Source of the DNA: Candidatus Eiseniibacteriota bacterium
GTDB taxonomy: Bacteria > Eisenbacteria > RBG-16-71-46
Length of the DNA: 6,357 nucleotides
NCBI GenBank assembly: GCA_005893185.1
Contig: VBOS01000343.1
Span: 1 to 6,357 of the forward strand
Reading direction: 5' to 3'
A program made the position numbers and the translations under genes. The notes under the pieces were generated by a model. That model made no database searches. It worked only from the letters and a program-made list of their open reading frames with translations, and had not been told where the DNA came from. Of the stretch, positions 1-6,355 are shown piece by piece (positions within the stretch are counted from its first letter, which is position 1; every line of letters begins with the position of its first letter).

Positions 1-1516
1 CCCGCATCGGGTTCCACGGCAGGTCGAAGTTCACCACGATGCGGCAGAACTGCAGGTTGCGGCCCTCCCCTCCCGCCTCGGTGCTGACCAGGACGCGCGC
101 TCCGGTGCGGAAGCGGTCGAGCGCTTCCTCCTTCTCGCGCCATGAGAGCTCGCCGTGGAACACGGCGGGCTCGATCCCGGCGGCCCTGAGCGTCTCGACG
201 ATCACCTGCTGGGTGGCGCGGAACTGGGTGAAGACGATGGCCTTCTCGGTGCCCAGCGAGTCCAGGCACTTGAGCAGCCACCGCACCTTGCTCGGCGAGC
301 GGCTCGCCTCGTGGGCGCGGGCTGTGAGGAGCTTGAGGCGGCGCGCGTCGAGCCCGCCGGGCTCGCGGCTCAGCTTCTCGAGCGTGGAGGCGGCCGCCGC
401 CCACGACGAGCCCATCTCCTTCTGCAGCACCATGAGCGTGAAGTAGTGCGGGCGTCCCGGCCCGGCATCGCCGTGCACCGCGTCCGCGACGAAATCGCTC
501 ACCTTGCGGTAGAGCACGCGCTCGGCGGGCGTCTGCGGCACCCACATGGTCTCGACCTTGCGGGGCGCGAACTCGAGATCGGTGTCGGCGCGGCGGGTGC
601 GGATCATCACCGACTCGAGCAGCGAGCGCAGCCGCGGAGTGTTGCGCGGGGCGCGCTTGTCGTGACCGCTCAGGAAGTCGCGGCGGAACTGCGAGAACGT
701 TCCCACCGTTCCCGGCCGCACCAGCGTGACCAGGTTGTACAGCTCGCGCATGTCGTTCTGCACCGGCGTGGCGGTGGCCAGCAGCAGATAGCGTGGGTTC
801 AGATCGTTCAGGAACTTCCAGCCCAGCGTCAGGTGGTTGCGCAGCCGGTGCGCCTCGTCCACCACGACCATGTCGTAGTTGGCTCCACGCACGCGGCGGC
901 GGTGGCGCTCGTGGCGTGCCGTCTCCAGCGACGAGATCACGAGCGGGTGTCTCCCCCACTGCCCCGCCGGGCCACGGGAGACGACGAAGTCGAGCTCGAA
1001 CTTCTCCCACAGCTCGGCGCGCCACTGCTCGCACAGCGAGGCCGGAACCAGCACCAGCACGGTGCGCACAGCCCCGCGCAGCAGATACTCCTTGATCACG
1101 ATGCCGGCCTCGATCGTCTTGCCGAGGCCCACCTCGTCCGCGAGGATGGCGCGGCCGTTCAGGTCGCGCGTCACCTTGAGGCACGCCTTGATCTGGTGCG
1201 AGAAGCGCTCGACACCGCGGAGCGAGAAGTGTTCCGCCGGCGCGTAGTCCCCGCCGCGCCAGCGCGCGAGCAGCGCTTCGCCCTGCGGGTGGATGACGCG
1301 CACGCGCTCCGCCGAGCTCGCTGCAGCTGGCGCCATGCGCGAGCCGTCGACCAGCTCCCATTCGCGCTGCGCCGAGAGGCGCCGCAGCTCGCCGCCGAAC
1401 ACCACCTCGAGCATCTCGCGGCCGCGGTCGGTATGCACCTCGACCACGAGCCCCTCGCCGAACTGCGGGTGCTTGAGCCGCTGGCCCACCTCGTAGCGCG
1501 TGCGGGTCAGTTCCAC
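1..1516 (-). CDS. SNF2-family (RapA/HepA-like) DEAD/DEAH-box ATPase, N-terminal 505 residues, truncated at the window edge
   Basis: This is an open frame with no stop from GTG 1516 to the left edge, so the 3' part is missing. Residues 9-56 form a Tudor-like module (VGQRLKHPQFGEG, later VVFGG and RRLSA) similar to RapA's N-terminal domain and the PcrA/UvrD C-terminal domain. The RecA-like lobe 1 carries Walker A DEVGLGKT (127-134), DEAH (220-223) and motif III LLLATATPVQN (244-254). Lobe 2 begins near residue 410, with AIVFTQF (motif IV), STEAGGEGRNLQF (motif V, 478-490) and NFDLPWNP; motif VI lies outside the window. Members of this family use ATP to translocate on double-stranded DNA and remodel protein-DNA complexes; RapA recycles RNA polymerase. 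GTG 1516 is chosen because AGGAG lies 8 bases upstream. The start overlaps the beta-CASP gene's end by 10 bases, implying co-translation. The family is certain; a RapA-type role is inferred. Confidence 0.93.
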   Translation of the reverse strand, partial: MELTRTRYEVGQRLKHPQFGEGLVVEVHTDRGREMLEVVFGGELRRLSAQREWELVDGSRMAPAAASSAERVRVIHPQGEALLARWRGGDYAPAEHFSLRGVERFSHQIKACLKVTRDLNGRAILADEVGLGKTIEAGIVIKEYLLRGAVRTVLVLVPASLCEQWRAELWEKFELDFVVSRGPAGQWGRHPLVISSLETARHERHRRRVRGANYDMVVVDEAHRLRNHLTLGWKFLNDLNPRYLLLATATPVQNDMRELYNLVTLVRPGTVGTFSQFRRDFLSGHDKRAPRNTPRLRSLLESVMIRTRRADTDLEFAPRKVETMWVPQTPAERVLYRKVSDFVADAVHGDAGPGRPHYFTLMVLQKEMGSSWAAAASTLEKLSREPGGLDARRLKLLTARAHEASRSPSKVRWLLKCLDSLGTEKAIVFTQFRATQQVIVETLRAAGIEPAVFHGELSWREKEEALDRFRTGARVLVSTEAGGEGRNLQFCRIVVNFDLPWNPMR

Positions 1517-2913
1517 AGCTCGAACTCCTGGCCGAGCGACGGAGTGTGCACGGTGACGCCGAGCCGCTCGCGCAGCGCGCTCGCGAGCACCTCCATCGGC
1601 CCGGGCTCGCCGTGGACGAGGAACACGGTGCGCGGCCGCGGCTTTAGCGATCCCGCCCAATCCAGCAGCTCGCGCCGATCCGCGTGCGCGCTGTAGCCGT
1701 CGAGGGCCGCGACCTCGGCACGCCGCATCACGGCCTCGCCCAGGATGTTCACGGTCGTTGCGCCCTCCTTGAGCCTGCGGCCCAGCGTCCCCTCGCCCTG
1801 GAACCCGACGAACAGCACCGTGTTGCGGGCATCGCCGAGCCCGTGGCGCAGGTGGTGGAGGATCCGGCCGCCTTCGCACATGCCGGAGGCCGAAATGATG
1901 ATGCAGGGCCCGGCGCGATCGTTGAGCGCGCGGGACTCATCTGCGCTGCCCACGTAGCGCAGGCGGCGGAACCCGAACGGCGCGCCGTTCTCGGCCTCGA
2001 AAGCTTGTCGGGTCTCGTCGTCGAAGCACTCGGAATGCATGCGGAACACACCGGTGGCCTCGCGCGCCAGCGGGCTGTCCACGAAGATCGGGAGGTCGGG
2101 CGCCGCCCCCCGCTCGATCAGGGCGTGGAGCGATGCGACCAGCTCCTGCGTTCGCCCCACCGCGAAGGCCGGCACCAGCAGCCGCCCGCCGCGCGCCGCC
2201 GTGCGGGTCACGATCTCGGCCAGCTCGCGCTCCGTGGCGACCGCCTCCGAGTGCAAACGGTCGCCGTACGTGCTCTCCATCACCAGCGCATCGACGCCCG
2301 GGTGGACCTCGGGGTCGCGCAGGATGCGCCGGGCCGGGCGGCCGAGATCGCCGCTCATGCCGAGCCGGAACCCACGGGCACCGCTCTTGAACTCGAAGGT
2401 CGTGAGCGCCGAGCCCAGGATGTGCCCGGCGTCGTAGTAGGTGACCGAGACCCGGTCGTCGAGCGGCCAGGGCTCGTGATAGTCGTGCTTCGCCATGCGC
2501 GCGAGCGTCTCCTCCACAGCCGCCGTGGTGTAGAGCGGAACGCGCGGCGGACGCCCGCGTGCGTGCCGGTTCACGTGCTCGACGTCGCGCTGCATCAGGA
2601 ACGCGCTGTCGGGCAGCATGACCCGCGCGAGATCGGCCGTGGCCGGGGTCGCGTGGATGTCGCCGCGGTAGCCGCGCGACACCACACTCGGGAGATTGCC
2701 CGTGTGGTCGAGGTGCGCGTGCGAGACGACGACGCCCGTGAGGGAGGCGGGATCGAAGCGAAACGTGCGGTTCACGCGTTCGGCCTCGTCGCGGTGTCCC
2801 TGGTAGAGGCCGCAGTCGAAGAGCCACGAGCGCGTCCCGAACCGCAGCCGGTGGCGGGAGCCCGTCACGGTGCGCGCCGCGCCCTCGAAGGAGATGCTCA
2901 GCCGCTCGCCCAT
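1507..2913 (-). CDS. MBL-fold beta-CASP RNA-processing metallo-hydrolase (468 aa)
   Basis: This is a predicted zinc-dependent ribonuclease of the CPSF73/TTHA0252-type beta-CASP family, acting on RNA in the cytoplasm. The opening ISFEGAARTVTGS is the usual first strand and loop of the family. Metal ligands are visible in order: D33 (FDCG), HAHLDH (65-70), H164 in DAGHILGS and D189 in SGDLG. The beta-CASP signatures are E213 in ESTYGD (motif A), H410 in YSAHAD (motif B) and H434 in VHGEP (motif C). The RNA-specificity segment is intact, with SASGMCEGGR at 341-350 and GFQGEGTLGR at 370-379. Length and motifs are complete, so it should be active. ATG 2913 is chosen over an in-frame ATG at 3387 because the extra 158 codons only mirror the upstream gene in another frame. 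The start shares one base with the upstream stop (TGATG) and has no evident Shine-Dalgarno, so translation probably depends on re-initiation. Whether it is endo- or exonucleolytic cannot be told. Confidence 0.95.
   Translation of the reverse strand: MGERLSISFEGAARTVTGSRHRLRFGTRSWLFDCGLYQGHRDEAERVNRTFRFDPASLTGVVVSHAHLDHTGNLPSVVSRGYRGDIHATPATADLARVMLPDSAFLMQRDVEHVNRHARGRPPRVPLYTTAAVEETLARMAKHDYHEPWPLDDRVSVTYYDAGHILGSALTTFEFKSGARGFRLGMSGDLGRPARRILRDPEVHPGVDALVMESTYGDRLHSEAVATERELAEIVTRTAARGGRLLVPAFAVGRTQELVASLHALIERGAAPDLPIFVDSPLAREATGVFRMHSECFDDETRQAFEAENGAPFGFRRLRYVGSADESRALNDRAGPCIIISASGMCEGGRILHHLRHGLGDARNTVLFVGFQGEGTLGRRLKEGATTVNILGEAVMRRAEVAALDGYSAHADRRELLDWAGSLKPRPRTVFLVHGEPGPMEVLASALRERLGVTVHTPSLGQEFELWN
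1525..1529 (-). promoter_or_regulatory. Ribosome binding site AGGAG for the SNF2 ATPase gene
   Basis: AGGAG on the minus strand lies 8 bases before GTG 1516 and inside the final codons of the beta-CASP gene. It is the main reason for choosing GTG as the helicase start. It also means that ribosomes finishing the upstream gene pass directly over this site. Confidence 0.75.
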
Positions 2914-2915
2914 CA
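2911..2915 (-). promoter_or_regulatory. TGATG stop-start junction coupling the barrel gene to the beta-CASP gene
   Basis: The TGA of the barrel-like gene (2915-2913) and the ATG of the beta-CASP gene (2913-2911) share one base. The upstream sequence (TACGTGACCGACTG) has no purine-rich Shine-Dalgarno. This arrangement usually means the downstream gene is translated by termination-reinitiation, so its output would follow that of the barrel gene. Confidence 0.7.
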
Positions 2916-3455
2916 GTCGGTCACGTAGAACACGAGGCCCGCCGTGATCTGGAAATCGTGGTTCGTGGTGTCGTTCAGGATCACCGCCTGATACCGCAGG
3001 CTCAGGTCCAGCGCCCAGCTCTGCCACAGGAACGTCTCGGTCCCGCCCCCCACGCTCACGTAGAAGCCGTCGCCGACGCCCGGGCCGGCGGACAGCGTCT
3101 CGTTGTCTTTGAGCTTCTGCGTGACCTGGGCCAGCCCCACACCTGCGCTCAGCATCCGGGTCGTGCGCGTGCGCGTCCCGAACATCTGGTACATCTCGAG
3201 TCCGGTGGCGATGAGCGTTGTGCTCGTAGCCGCTGTGTGCATCCGGTAGCGCAAGCGCACCCCGAAGCCCGGGCCCGACCCGAACTGCTCGCCGATCTCC
3301 CCCTGGTTCAGGAGCGTTCCGTACTGCGCGAATCCGGCGAACCCGATGTCTCCGGGACTCGGCAGCACCACCTTGGCGCCCAGGCAACGGCCCGGCAGCA
3401 GCAGCGCCGCGCTGGTCGCGAGGCCCAGGAGGAACCGGTTCATCCTTCCCGACAT
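2913..3455 (-). CDS. Secreted small outer-membrane beta-barrel-like protein of unknown function (180 aa)
   Basis: I do not recognise the family. Residues 1-27 look like a Sec signal peptide: R4 and R7, a hydrophobic core at 8-20 (FLLGLATSAALLL) and a plausible signal peptidase I site after LGA27. The mature part of about 153 residues consists of alternating polar/hydrophobic stretches typical of membrane beta-strands (GFGVRLRYRM, LIATGLEMYQMF, MLSAGVGLAQV, GFYVSVGGG, ALDLSLRYQAV, FQITAGLVFYV) separated by Gly-, Thr- and Asn-rich turns. That size fits an eight-stranded barrel. The C-terminus is FYVTD, not the classical terminal Phe, so assembly by BAM is plausible but unproven. ATG 3455 is chosen because AAGGAG lies 5 bases upstream; the internal ATG at 3443 lacks a well-spaced site. 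It sits 19 bases after the recombinase stop and is coupled to the beta-CASP gene, an odd place for a membrane protein. A soluble periplasmic beta-protein is the alternative. Confidence 0.8.
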   Translation of the reverse strand: MSGRMNRFLLGLATSAALLLPGRCLGAKVVLPSPGDIGFAGFAQYGTLLNQGEIGEQFGSGPGFGVRLRYRMHTAATSTTLIATGLEMYQMFGTRTRTTRMLSAGVGLAQVTQKLKDNETLSAGPGVGDGFYVSVGGGTETFLWQSWALDLSLRYQAVILNDTTNHDFQITAGLVFYVTD

Positions 3456-3460
3456 TTCGT

Positions 3461-3466
3461 CTCCTT
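3461..3466 (-). promoter_or_regulatory. Ribosome binding site AAGGAG for the barrel-like protein
   Basis: AAGGAG on the minus strand sits 5 bases before ATG 3455, within the 19-base gap after the recombinase stop. It is the strongest Shine-Dalgarno in the window and supports 3455 over the internal ATG at 3443. Confidence 0.75.
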
Positions 3467-3474
3467 CTCCACGT

Positions 3475-4413
3475 TCAAGGCCGAGGATGGAAGGTGCGAT
3501 GCACCTCCCGCAGGTAAGCCCGGTCCAAATGCGTGTAGATCGCGGTGGTCGTCACCGATGCGTGTCCGAGCAGCTCCTGGACCACGCGCAGGTCGGCGCC
3601 GCCTGCGAGCAGGTGCGTGGCGAACGAGTGGCGCAGCGCGTGGGGATGGACGCGCGACGCGATCCCCGCCGCCCGCGCATGGGCTCGCAGGATCTTCCAG
3701 AACCCCATGCGCGAGAGATGCCCGCCGCGGGCGTTCACGAACACCAGATCGTGGCGGGCGCGGGCGGCGAGGATCGGGCGCGCGCGCATCAGATACTCGC
3801 TCAGCGCCCGAGCTGCGGCGCGCCCGAACGGGACCACGCGCTCGCGCCGGCCCTTGCCGTAGACCGCGACCGTGCGCGCCTCGAGATCGAGCCCCCGGCG
3901 CTCGACCCCGCACACCTCCGAGACGCGCAGCCCGCTCGCGTAGGCCAGCTCCAGCATGGCGCGGTCGCGGAGCGCGAGCGGACGGTCGCCCTGAGGCTGG
4001 GCCAGCAGGCGCTCCATGTCCTCGACCGCGAGCGCGTGCGGAAGCCGTCTCTCGCTGCGCGCAGCGGGCAGCCGCGCAAACGGGTCTTCGGCCGCTCCGC
4101 CCGCGCGGGCGAGGAAGGCGTGGAAGCCGCGCAGCGCCGAGCGGCGGCGGGCGACCGTGGCGCCGGCCAGATCGCGCTTGAGCAGCGAGACCAGGTAGCC
4201 GTCCACCAGCGTGGGGCTCGCCTCTCGCCAGTCCGTGAGCCCGTTCTCGCGCGCGAAGCGTGCGTAGTCCCTGAGATCGCGGGCGTATGCGTCGAGCGTG
4301 TGCGGGCTCAGCCGGCGCCCGGTGCGCAGCTGGTCGAGGAACGCTTCGGGCGGCCCTTCGAGCGCCGACCCACGCGCAGCTTCCACGCCCGCCCCCGCGC
4401 GCGCTGCGCTCAC
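3475..4413 (-). CDS. xerD: Tyrosine site-specific recombinase, XerD-like (312 aa)
   Basis: Xer recombinases act in pairs at the dif site to resolve chromosome dimers at division. An N-terminal SAM-like core-binding domain spans about 21-105 (FLDQL, LSPHTLDAYARDL, RRRSALRGFHAFL). The catalytic domain carries all expected residues: R163 in SGLRVSE, K187 in YGKGRRER, H258 and R261 in HPHALRHSFATHLL, H284 in LLGHASVTTT and the nucleophile Y293 in IYTHLD. The end, LREVHRTFHPRP, resembles the XerD tail more than XerC, but the C/D assignment is uncertain without a tree. The GTG start at 4413 overlaps the uvrC stop (GTGA) and is preceded by GGAGG at 5-base spacing. The first 20 or so residues are Ala/Gly/Arg-rich and extend beyond the usual Xer N-terminus; GTG 4386 is an alternative start. 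The housekeeping context and lack of other mobile genes argue against an integrase. Confidence 0.93.
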   Translation of the reverse strand: MSAARAGAGVEAARGSALEGPPEAFLDQLRTGRRLSPHTLDAYARDLRDYARFARENGLTDWREASPTLVDGYLVSLLKRDLAGATVARRRSALRGFHAFLARAGGAAEDPFARLPAARSERRLPHALAVEDMERLLAQPQGDRPLALRDRAMLELAYASGLRVSEVCGVERRGLDLEARTVAVYGKGRRERVVPFGRAAARALSEYLMRARPILAARARHDLVFVNARGGHLSRMGFWKILRAHARAAGIASRVHPHALRHSFATHLLAGGADLRVVQELLGHASVTTTAIYTHLDRAYLREVHRTFHPRP

Positions 4414-6275
4414 GCCGGCCTCCGCACGCGCCGCGGCTCGCCGGGGGCGCCTGCCGCATTGGCGGGCCGCGCCGCGAGGTGGGCCGCGATCCGCAGCGCG
4501 AGCGCGGGCGGAATTCCGGCCCGCCGCGCGATCTCATCGGCCGGGACGCCGCGCATCGCCGCTACCGATCCGAAGGCCGCGAGCAGCGCGCGGCGGCGGG
4601 CCGGCCCCACGCCCGAAACGCCGTCGATCTCGCTCGCGAGCCGGCTGCGGCCGCGTACCAGGCGGTGATAGGAGATGCCGAAGCGGTGGGCCTCGTCGCG
4701 CACGCGCTGGAGCGCGCGCAGGGCCGCGCTGCGGCGCGGTAATGTGAGCGGCGGGGCGCCCTCACGCACCAGCGTCTCCTCGCGCTTGGCGAGTCCGAGC
4801 AGCGCGACCGGCCGGGTGGCGACGGCGTCGAGCGCCTGCCGGGCCGCCGAGAGCTGTCCCGCTCCCCCGTCCACCAGCACCAGGTCGGGCCGCGGGAGCT
4901 CGCCCGACTCGACGCGCGTCCAGTAGCGCGTGACGGCCTCCGCGATCATGGCGAAGTCGTCAGGTCCGGGACGACGGATGCGCATGCGGCGATAGAGGCC
5001 GCGCCGCGGCCGACCGCCCTCGCTCGCCACGATCGCCGCCACCGCGCCCTCGGGCCCCAGGTTCGAGATGTCGAAGCAGACGATGCGGAAGGGCGGATCG
5101 GAGAGCCCCAGCACGCGCTGGAGCTCGAGGATCTCGGGGGCGTGCCGCGCGCGGCGCCCCGCGGCGCGGGCCGCGAGGTCCTCGAGCGCGTGAGCTGCGT
5201 TGCGCTCGGCGGCGGCGACCAGCCGCCGCTCGCGGCCGCGCGTCGGCGCAGCCAGCTCGACCGGATGCCCCGCGCGGCGCGCGAGCGCTTCGGTCAGCAC
5301 CGAAGCACCCGCGGGCAGCGCAGCGAGCACGATCCGCCGCGGCAGCTCGCGGCGCGGCAGGTAGTGCTGGCTCAGCGCGGATTCGAGCAGCTCCGCCTCG
5401 CCCGGCTCGCGGGCGTGGTCCAGGATCCGCGACTCCTTCCCCACCACCCGGCCTCCGCGCTGCACCAGCACCGCGATCGCCGCGCGCTGGTTCGAGCGCG
5501 CGAGTCCCAGCACGTCCGTGTCGAGCCCTCCGATCCTCACCACCTTCTGCGGGACGCGGGCGCGTTGCAGGAGCTCGAGCTGGTCGCGCCGCTCCGCCGC
5601 GCGCTCGTAGCGACGGGCGGCGGCCGCCTGCTCCATCTCCGCGCGCAGGCGCTCGGTGAGCTCGGCGTCCCGCCCGCTCAGGAAGAGCAGCAGAGCCTCG
5701 ACGCGCCGGCGGTAGTCCTCCGGATCCACGCCCGCCCGCCGCGTGCACGGACCCAGGCAGCGCCGGATGTGGTAGTAGAGACAGGGCCGGTCGGCGCGGC
5801 GGTAGTCCTCGAAGTTGCGGCACGAGCGCAGCGGAAAGATGGGACGGATCTCGCGCAATGTGCGCCGCAGGAGCTTCACGTCGGTGTACGGCCCCAGGTA
5901 GCGCGCGCCGTCGTTGCGGACGTGGCGGGTCACAGACACCCGCGGGAATTCCTCCTGCACGCTGACACGGACGTAGGGAAAGCTCTTGTCGTCCTTGAGC
6001 AGGATGTTGTACGGCGGCCGGTGCTGGCGGACCAGGGTGGACTCGAGCAGCAGCGCCTCGACCTCGGTGTCCGTGAGGACGGTATCCAGGTCGGCGGCCC
6101 GGGACATCAGCTCGCGCAGGCGCGGCTCGTCGAGCTCCCCCCCCAGGTAGTGGCGCACCCGCTGGGCCAGGCTCTTCGCCTTCCCGACGTAGAGCACCCG
6201 GCCCGTTGCGTCTTTGAACAGGTAAACGCCCGGCGTAGGGGGCAGATTGTGGGCTTTTTCGGAGACAGTGCTCAC
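4410..6275 (-). CDS. uvrC: UvrABC system protein C, excinuclease dual-incision subunit (621 aa)
   Basis: UvrC joins the UvrB-damaged-DNA complex in the cytoplasm and makes both incisions of nucleotide excision repair. The GIY-YIG domain (about 12-95, 3' incision) shows PGVYLF, YVGKAK (29-34), R39 and the catalytic Glu E78 in LLLESTLVRQHRPPYN. Four cysteines follow (C152, C165, C173, C177), the arrangement reported to hold an iron-sulfur cluster in UvrC. A UvrB-binding UVR motif lies near 206-240. The RNase H-like 5'-incision domain has D402 (CFDISN), D469 (LVDGG) and H530 (RDEAHRF), matching the family's DDH triad. Tandem HhH motifs occupy 550-600 (IDGVSGVGPARRRALL). All catalytic residues and the length are normal. 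GTG 6275 is the first good start after an in-frame TGA at 6291-6293; only a weak TGGGG lies upstream. The tail after residue 603 is Ala/Pro/Arg-rich and overlaps the recombinase start. As first gene it probably carries the operon promoter. Confidence 0.98.
   Translation of the reverse strand: MSTVSEKAHNLPPTPGVYLFKDATGRVLYVGKAKSLAQRVRHYLGGELDEPRLRELMSRAADLDTVLTDTEVEALLLESTLVRQHRPPYNILLKDDKSFPYVRVSVQEEFPRVSVTRHVRNDGARYLGPYTDVKLLRRTLREIRPIFPLRSCRNFEDYRRADRPCLYYHIRRCLGPCTRRAGVDPEDYRRRVEALLLFLSGRDAELTERLRAEMEQAAAARRYERAAERRDQLELLQRARVPQKVVRIGGLDTDVLGLARSNQRAAIAVLVQRGGRVVGKESRILDHAREPGEAELLESALSQHYLPRRELPRRIVLAALPAGASVLTEALARRAGHPVELAAPTRGRERRLVAAAERNAAHALEDLAARAAGRRARHAPEILELQRVLGLSDPPFRIVCFDISNLGPEGAVAAIVASEGGRPRRGLYRRMRIRRPGPDDFAMIAEAVTRYWTRVESGELPRPDLVLVDGGAGQLSAARQALDAVATRPVALLGLAKREETLVREGAPPLTLPRRSAALRALQRVRDEAHRFGISYHRLVRGRSRLASEIDGVSGVGPARRRALLAAFGSVAAMRGVPADEIARRAGIPPALALRIAAHLAARPANAAGAPGEPRRVRRPA
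4419..4423 (-). promoter_or_regulatory. Ribosome binding site GGAGG for the Xer recombinase
   Basis: GGAGG on the minus strand lies 5 bases before GTG 4413, inside the last codons of uvrC. It supports this start over the in-frame GTG at 4386, which has no comparable site. Confidence 0.7.
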
Positions 6276-6316
6276 GGGCGACCCCAGGCATCAAGGGTGG
6301 ACTGCTGGAAGCAATC

Positions 6317-6345
6317 AGGCTACACCCGGAACCGCCCCCCCGCAA
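6317..6345 (-). promoter_or_regulatory. Weak candidate sigma70-type promoter for the uvrC operon
   Basis: On the minus strand, TTGCGG (6345-6340) and TAGCCT (6322-6317) are separated by exactly 17 bases, and the -10-like element ends about 40 bases before the uvrC start. Each hexamer matches only three of six consensus positions, which is not rare in GC-rich genomes but is weak evidence. The spacer contains a run of seven G. The true promoter could instead lie to the right of the window. Confidence 0.3.
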
Positions 6346-6349
6346 ATTC

Positions 6350-6355
6350 TTGACA
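6350..6355 (+). promoter_or_regulatory. Perfect -35 hexamer TTGACA of a probable divergent promoter
   Basis: TTGACA reads on the plus strand at the right edge, preceded by the AT-rich AAATTC in otherwise very GC-rich DNA. The matching -10 element would fall just outside the window at about 17 bases' spacing. It suggests a gene or stable RNA transcribed rightward and divergently from uvrC. Only the -35 half can be seen. Confidence 0.4.

Noticed and set aside
155..1696. Long plus-strand open frame of 513 codons opposite the helicase
   Set aside because: It is a GC-bias shadow: its Arg/His/Ala-rich product has no recognisable motif, while the opposite strand encodes a complete series of SNF2 motifs.
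1684..2928. Plus-strand open frame of 414 codons opposite the beta-CASP gene, and similar plus-strand frames at 2958-4181, 3346-4668 and 5142-6353
   Set aside because: All lie antisense to genes with clear catalytic motifs, have biased composition and show no domain or credible ribosome binding site.
2914..3387. N-terminal extension of the beta-CASP gene to an ATG at 3387
   Set aside because: The extension is Arg/Ala/Gly/Pro-rich out-of-frame reading of the barrel-like gene; the conserved fold begins right after ATG 2913.
3375..3455. Lipoprotein signal in the barrel-like protein (C24)
   Set aside because: The residues before the Cys are LPGR, which does not fit a lipobox; a signal peptidase I site after LGA27 fits better.
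3475..4413. Phage or genomic-island integrase with an attachment site or dif nearby
   Set aside because: The protein has Xer length and a XerD-like tail, lies in an operon with uvrC, and no AT-rich dif-like palindrome, tRNA or flanking repeat is visible in the window.
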